Position numbers and translations under genes: made by a program. The notes beneath the pieces were generated by a model that was given only the letters and a program-made list of their open reading frames with translations, was not told the origin of the DNA and searched no databases. This document shows positions 60,529 to 64,000 of a stretch of DNA of 64,000 nt, piece by piece. Source of the DNA: Mesorhizobium sp. WSM4311 (GTDB lineage Bacteria > Pseudomonadota > Alphaproteobacteria > Rhizobiales > Rhizobiaceae); the NCBI RefSeq assembly GCF_002295115.1, contig NZ_NSFV01000003.1:62001-126000 (forward strand). Direction: 5' to 3'. How positions within the stretch are numbered: the first letter of the stretch is position 1; the number at the start of each line of letters is the position of its first letter.

Positions 60529-63500
60529 ATGCGCATCGAGCGTCGCTTCACCAAGCAAGGGCAATCGGCTTATGCGGAGATCGAATTCCGCAAGGCGCTT
60601 TCCGAGATCAAGAATCCGGATGGCTCGGTGGTGTTCCGCCTCGACAACATCGATGTGCCGGCGCAGTTCTCCCAGGTCGCCGCCGATATCCTGGCGCAGA
60701 AATATTTCCGCAAGGCCGGCGTGCCCGCGCGGCTGAAGAAGGTCGAGGAGAACGACGTCCCCTCCTTCCTGTGGCGCTCCGTCGCCGACGAAGCCGAACT
60801 GGTCAAGCTGCCGGAAGCCGAGCGCTACGGTTCCGAGATCGACGCCCGCCAGGTCTTCGACCGGCTGGCCGGCACCTGGACCTACTGGGGCTGGAAGGGC
60901 GGCTACTTCAAGTCGGAGGAAGACGCGCGCGCTTTCCGCGACGAGCTCGCCTATATGCTGGCCACCCAGCGCGTCGCGCCGAATTCGCCGCAATGGTTCA
61001 ACACTGGGTTGCACTGGGCATACGGCATTGACGGTCCGAGCCAGGGCCACTTCTATGTCGACCCCTTCACTGGCAAGCTGACCAAGTCGAAGTCCTCCTA
61101 CGAGCACCCGCAGCCGCATGCCTGCTTCATCCAGGGCGTTCAGGATGACCTCGTCAACGAGGGCGGCATCATGGATTTGTGGGTGCGCGAGGCGCGCCTG
61201 TTCAAATATGGCTCGGGCACCGGTTCGAACTTCTCGCTGCTGCGCGGCGAAGGCGAAAAGCTGTCGGGCGGCGGCCGCTCGTCCGGCCTGATGAGCTTCC
61301 TCAAGATCGGCGACCGCGCTGCGGGCGCCATCAAGTCGGGCGGCACAACGCGCCGCGCGGCGAAAATGGTCATCGTCGACGCCGACCACCCCGATATCGA
61401 GGAATTCATCGACTGGAAGGTCAATGAAGAGCAGAAGGTCGCCTCGCTGGTGACCGGCTCCAAGATCGTCAAGAAGCATCTCGAAGCCATCATGAAGGCC
61501 TGCGTCAATTGCGAAGGCAATGGCGAGGACTGCTTCGATCCGGCCATCAACACGGCCCTGAAGCGCGAGATCAAGGCAGCCAAGAAGTCGGCGGTGCCGG
61601 AGAATTACATCTACCGCGTCATCCAGTTCGCCAAGCAGGGCTACACCTCGATGTCGTTCAAGACCTACGACACCGACTGGGATTCGGATGCCTACCTGAC
61701 CGTTTCGGGCCAGAACTCCAACAATTCGGTGTCGCTGAAGGACAATTTCCTGCGCGCCGTCGAGGACGATGCCGACTGGCACCTGACCGCCCGCAAGGAC
61801 GGCAAGGTCTTGAAGACGCTGAAGGCCAGGGACCTGTGGGAAAAGATCGGCTATGCCGCCTGGGCGTCGGCGGATCCGGGCCTGCATTTCAACACGACGA
61901 TGAACGACTGGCACACCTGCGCTTCGGCCGGTGCGATCCGGGCCTCCAACCCGTGCTCGGAATACATGTTCCTCGACGACACGGCCTGCAACCTCGCATC
62001 GATCAACCTGCTGCCCTACCGCAACGCCGACGGCACGATCGACATCGCCGCCTACGAGCATACCGTGCGTCTGTGGACCATCGTGCTGGAAATCTCGGTG
62101 ATGATGGCGCAGTTCCCGTCGAAGGAGATCGCCAAGCTCTCCTACGAATACCGCACTCTCGGCCTCGGCTATGCCAATATTGGCGGCCTGCTGATGACCT
62201 CGGGCATTCCCTATGATTCCGACGAGGGCCGCGCCATCTGCGCCGCGCTCACCGCGATCATGACTGGTGTGGCTTATTCGACATCGGCGGAAATGGCCTC
62301 CGAACTCGGCGCCTTCCCCGACTATGACCGCAACGCCCAGAACATGCTGCGCGTCATGCGCAACCATCGCCGCGCTGCCTATGGCGACAAGGACGGCTAT
62401 GAGAAGCTCGCCGTCAATCCGGTGCCGCTGGTCGCCTCCGACCTCAAGCAGCAGGCGCTTGCCGAACATGCGAAAGCCGCCTGGGACCGCGCCATCGAGC
62501 TCGGCGAGGAGCATGGCTACCGCAATGCACAGGCAACTGTGATCGCGCCGACCGGCACGATCGGCCTGGTCATGGATTGCGACACCACCGGCATCGAGCC
62601 CGACTTCGCGCTGGTGAAGTTCAAGAAGCTCGCCGGCGGCGGCTATTTCAAGATCATCAACCGCGCCGTGCCGGAAGCGCTGCGCACGCTCGGCTATTCC
62701 GAGAGCCAGATCGCCGAGATCGAGGCCTATGCGGTCGGCCACGGCAATCTCAACCAGGCGCCCGGCATCAACCCCGGCTCGCTCAAGGCCAAGGGTTTCA
62801 GCGACGACAAGATCGCCGCGCTCAATGCGGCGCTGAAGTCGGCCTTCGACATCAAGTTCGTCTTCAACCAGTGGACGCTCGGTGCCGACTGGGTGAAGGA
62901 GACTTTTGGGTTCACCGACGAGCAGCTCAACGACTTCTCGTTCGAGATGCTGCCGGCGATGGGCTTCTCCAGGAAGGACATCGAGGCCGCCAACATCCAT
63001 GTCTGCGGTGCCATGACGCTGGAAGGAGCGCCTTTCCTCAAGGCCGAACACCTCGCCGTGTTCGACTGCGCCAGCCCCTGCGGCAAGATCGGCAAGCGCT
63101 CGCTGTCGATCAACAGCCACATCCAGATGATGGCGGCCGCACAGCCCTTCATCTCCGGCGCCATCTCCAAGACCATCAACATGCCCAACGATGCGACGGT
63201 TGAGGACGCCAAGGGCGCCTACATGCTGTCGTGGAAGCTGGCGCTGAAGGCCAACGCGCTCTACCGCGACGGCTCGAAGCTGTCGCAGCCGCTCAACGCC
63301 TCGCTGCTCGCCGATGGCGAGGAGGATGAGGACGAAGCCGTCGAGCAACTGATCGCGTCCCCGCAGGCGGCGCGCGCGGCGCAGATCACCGAGCGGATCG
63401 TCGAGCGCATCATCGAGCGCGTGTCGCGTGAGCAGGAAAAGCTGCCCGGCCGCCGCAAGGGTTACACCCAGAAGGCCAAGATCGGTGGCAACACCATCTT

Positions 63501-64000
63501 CCTGCGCACCGGCGAATATGATGATGGCCGCCTCGGCGAGATCTTCATCGACATGAACAAGGAAGGCGCCACGCTGCGTGGCCTTCTCAACAACTTCGCC
63601 ATCGCCATTTCGCTCGGCCTGCAATACGGCGTGCCGCTCGACGAATATGTGCACGCCTTCACCTTCACCAAGTTCGAGCCGGCCGGCATGGTCATCGGCA
63701 ACGATGCCATCAAGAGCGCGACGTCGATCCTCGACTACGTGTTCCGCGAACTGGCCATCTCCTATCTCGGCCGCAACGACCTCGCCCATGTCGACCAGTC
63801 GGACTTCTCCAACACCGCACTTGGCCGCGGCATCAGCGAAGGCAAGACCGACGCCGTTTCCAAGGGCCTGACCCGCGGTTCGCCGGTGAAGCTGGTGTCG
63901 AGGGCGATCGGCAACGAGCCGAAGGGCTTTGCCGGCGGCTCGACCGGCACCCCTGCCCGCTCGGCGCCCACCGCCTTCTCCGGCTCCAACGTGCTGGCCC
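60529..64000 (+). CDS. nrdJ: Adenosylcobalamin-dependent (class II) ribonucleotide reductase, 5' part
   Basis: The ATG at 60529 follows AAAGGA; 1157 codons are visible and the frame runs off the right edge. It makes deoxyribonucleotides using B12. Marks include [30 protein letters not shown], the active-site [18 protein letters not shown] (Asn, Cys, Glu), [16 protein letters not shown] and the C-terminal TSCPD-type domain ([20 protein letters not shown]). The full protein should be about 1250 residues with the terminal redox Cys pair beyond the window. Possible NrdR boxes lie upstream. Confidence 0.95.
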   Translation, partial: MRIERRFTKQGQSAYAEIEFRKALSEIKNPDGSVVFRLDNIDVPAQFSQVAADILAQKYFRKAGVPARLKKVEENDVPSFLWRSVADEAELVKLPEAERYGSEIDARQVFDRLAGTWTYWGWKGGYFKSEEDARAFRDELAYMLATQRVAPNSPQWFNTGLHWAYGIDGPSQGHFYVDPFTGKLTKSKSSYEHPQPHACFIQGVQDDLVNEGGIMDLWVREARLFKYGSGTGSNFSLLRGEGEKLSGGGRSSGLMSFLKIGDRAAGAIKSGGTTRRAAKMVIVDADHPDIEEFIDWKVNEEQKVASLVTGSKIVKKHLEAIMKACVNCEGNGEDCFDPAINTALKREIKAAKKSAVPENYIYRVIQFAKQGYTSMSFKTYDTDWDSDAYLTVSGQNSNNSVSLKDNFLRAVEDDADWHLTARKDGKVLKTLKARDLWEKIGYAAWASADPGLHFNTTMNDWHTCASAGAIRASNPCSEYMFLDDTACNLASINLLPYRNADGTIDIAAYEHTVRLWTIVLEISVMMAQFPSKEIAKLSYEYRTLGLGYANIGGLLMTSGIPYDSDEGRAICAALTAIMTGVAYSTSAEMASELGAFPDYDRNAQNMLRVMRNHRRAAYGDKDGYEKLAVNPVPLVASDLKQQALAEHAKAAWDRAIELGEEHGYRNAQATVIAPTGTIGLVMDCDTTGIEPDFALVKFKKLAGGGYFKIINRAVPEALRTLGYSESQIAEIEAYAVGHGNLNQAPGINPGSLKAKGFSDDKIAALNAALKSAFDIKFVFNQWTLGADWVKETFGFTDEQLNDFSFEMLPAMGFSRKDIEAANIHVCGAMTLEGAPFLKAEHLAVFDCASPCGKIGKRSLSINSHIQMMAAAQPFISGAISKTINMPNDATVEDAKGAYMLSWKLALKANALYRDGSKLSQPLNASLLADGEEDEDEAVEQLIASPQAARAAQITERIVERIIERVSREQEKLPGRRKGYTQKAKIGGNTIFLRTGEYDDGRLGEIFIDMNKEGATLRGLLNNFAIAISLGLQYGVPLDEYVHAFTFTKFEPAGMVIGNDAIKSATSILDYVFRELAISYLGRNDLAHVDQSDFSNTALGRGISEGKTDAVSKGLTRGSPVKLVSRAIGNEPKGFAGGSTGTPARSAPTAFSGSNVLA

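Noticed and set aside
60502..63789. Very long open frame (over 1000 codons) on the minus strand opposite nrdJ
   Set aside because: It is a codon-bias shadow of nrdJ in GC-rich DNA; its translation has no recognisable domain while the plus strand is clearly class II reductase.
1..64000. CRISPR array, transposase or phage genes
   Set aside because: No regularly spaced repeats and no coding frames with transposase, integrase or phage structural motifs were seen.

Overview
The window reads as about 64 kb of chromosome from a high-GC Rhizobiales bacterium, most likely Mesorhizobium or a close relative. This is inferred from gene content and order, not from a database match. Pointers are a B12-dependent class II ribonucleotide reductase, an NDUFA12-type complex I accessory subunit, alphaproteobacterial families (DUF2155, DUF3126, periplasmic transglutaminase-like peptidase, AIM24, dual PilZ), the order aroQ-accB-accC-aat, and a dispersed palindromic repeat of rhizobial type near 40.2 kb. 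No phage, transposase, plasmid origin or CRISPR array is visible.

Layout. 0-3.5 kb: end of a sugar-type aminotransferase, a decayed OmpA fragment, a secreted protein, an intact OmpA lipoprotein and a GFA-family protein. 3.8-9 kb: prfB (with its programmed +1 frameshift), penicillin-binding protein 1A and a cell-wall amidase. 9-12.6 kb: a long structured leader followed by RNase E. 12.7-20.3 kb: glutaminase and aminotransferase, then a forward run M48 protease, DsbA-like protein, aroQ, accB, accC, aat. 20.3-26.8 kb: DUF2155/NDUFA12 cluster, panB-panC, AIM24, GNAT and gatB. 26.8-31.3 kb: palindromes, a likely small RNA or attenuator, a YjhX-type toxin, CBS and rhomboid proteins, then PAS, PilZ and LapG-like peptidase genes. 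31.5-42 kb: ankyrin protein, gamma carbonic anhydrase, DUF3126-cysE, speB, hydrolase, DUF192, cold-shock protein, glyoxalase, DUF1697-ilvA. 42.5-48.4 kb: tandem lipoprotein hydrolases, adenine deaminase, a stand-alone SecD head domain, an outer-membrane barrel and tRNA-Leu(UAA). 48.5-51.9 kb: an accessory block with a HAL/PAL-family protein that lacks the MIO-forming tripeptide, a broken copy of the nudK 3' end and several tiny genes. 51.9-64 kb: nudK, ene-reductase, small conserved proteins, hydrolase, cinA-type domain, Usp, gpt, Nudix, PilZ and nrdJ, which runs off the right edge.

Most of the window is core metabolism in short operons: fatty-acid carboxylation, pantothenate, cysteine and isoleucine precursors, purine salvage, envelope synthesis, translation and RNA decay. 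The most unusual parts are the MIO-less lyase-like gene and the micro-gene block behind it (48.8-51.9 kb), the densely structured region before the YjhX gene (26.77-27.04 kb), the switch-like rne leader (9.29-9.38 kb), and NrdR-box-like sites before nrdJ (60.25-60.51 kb).
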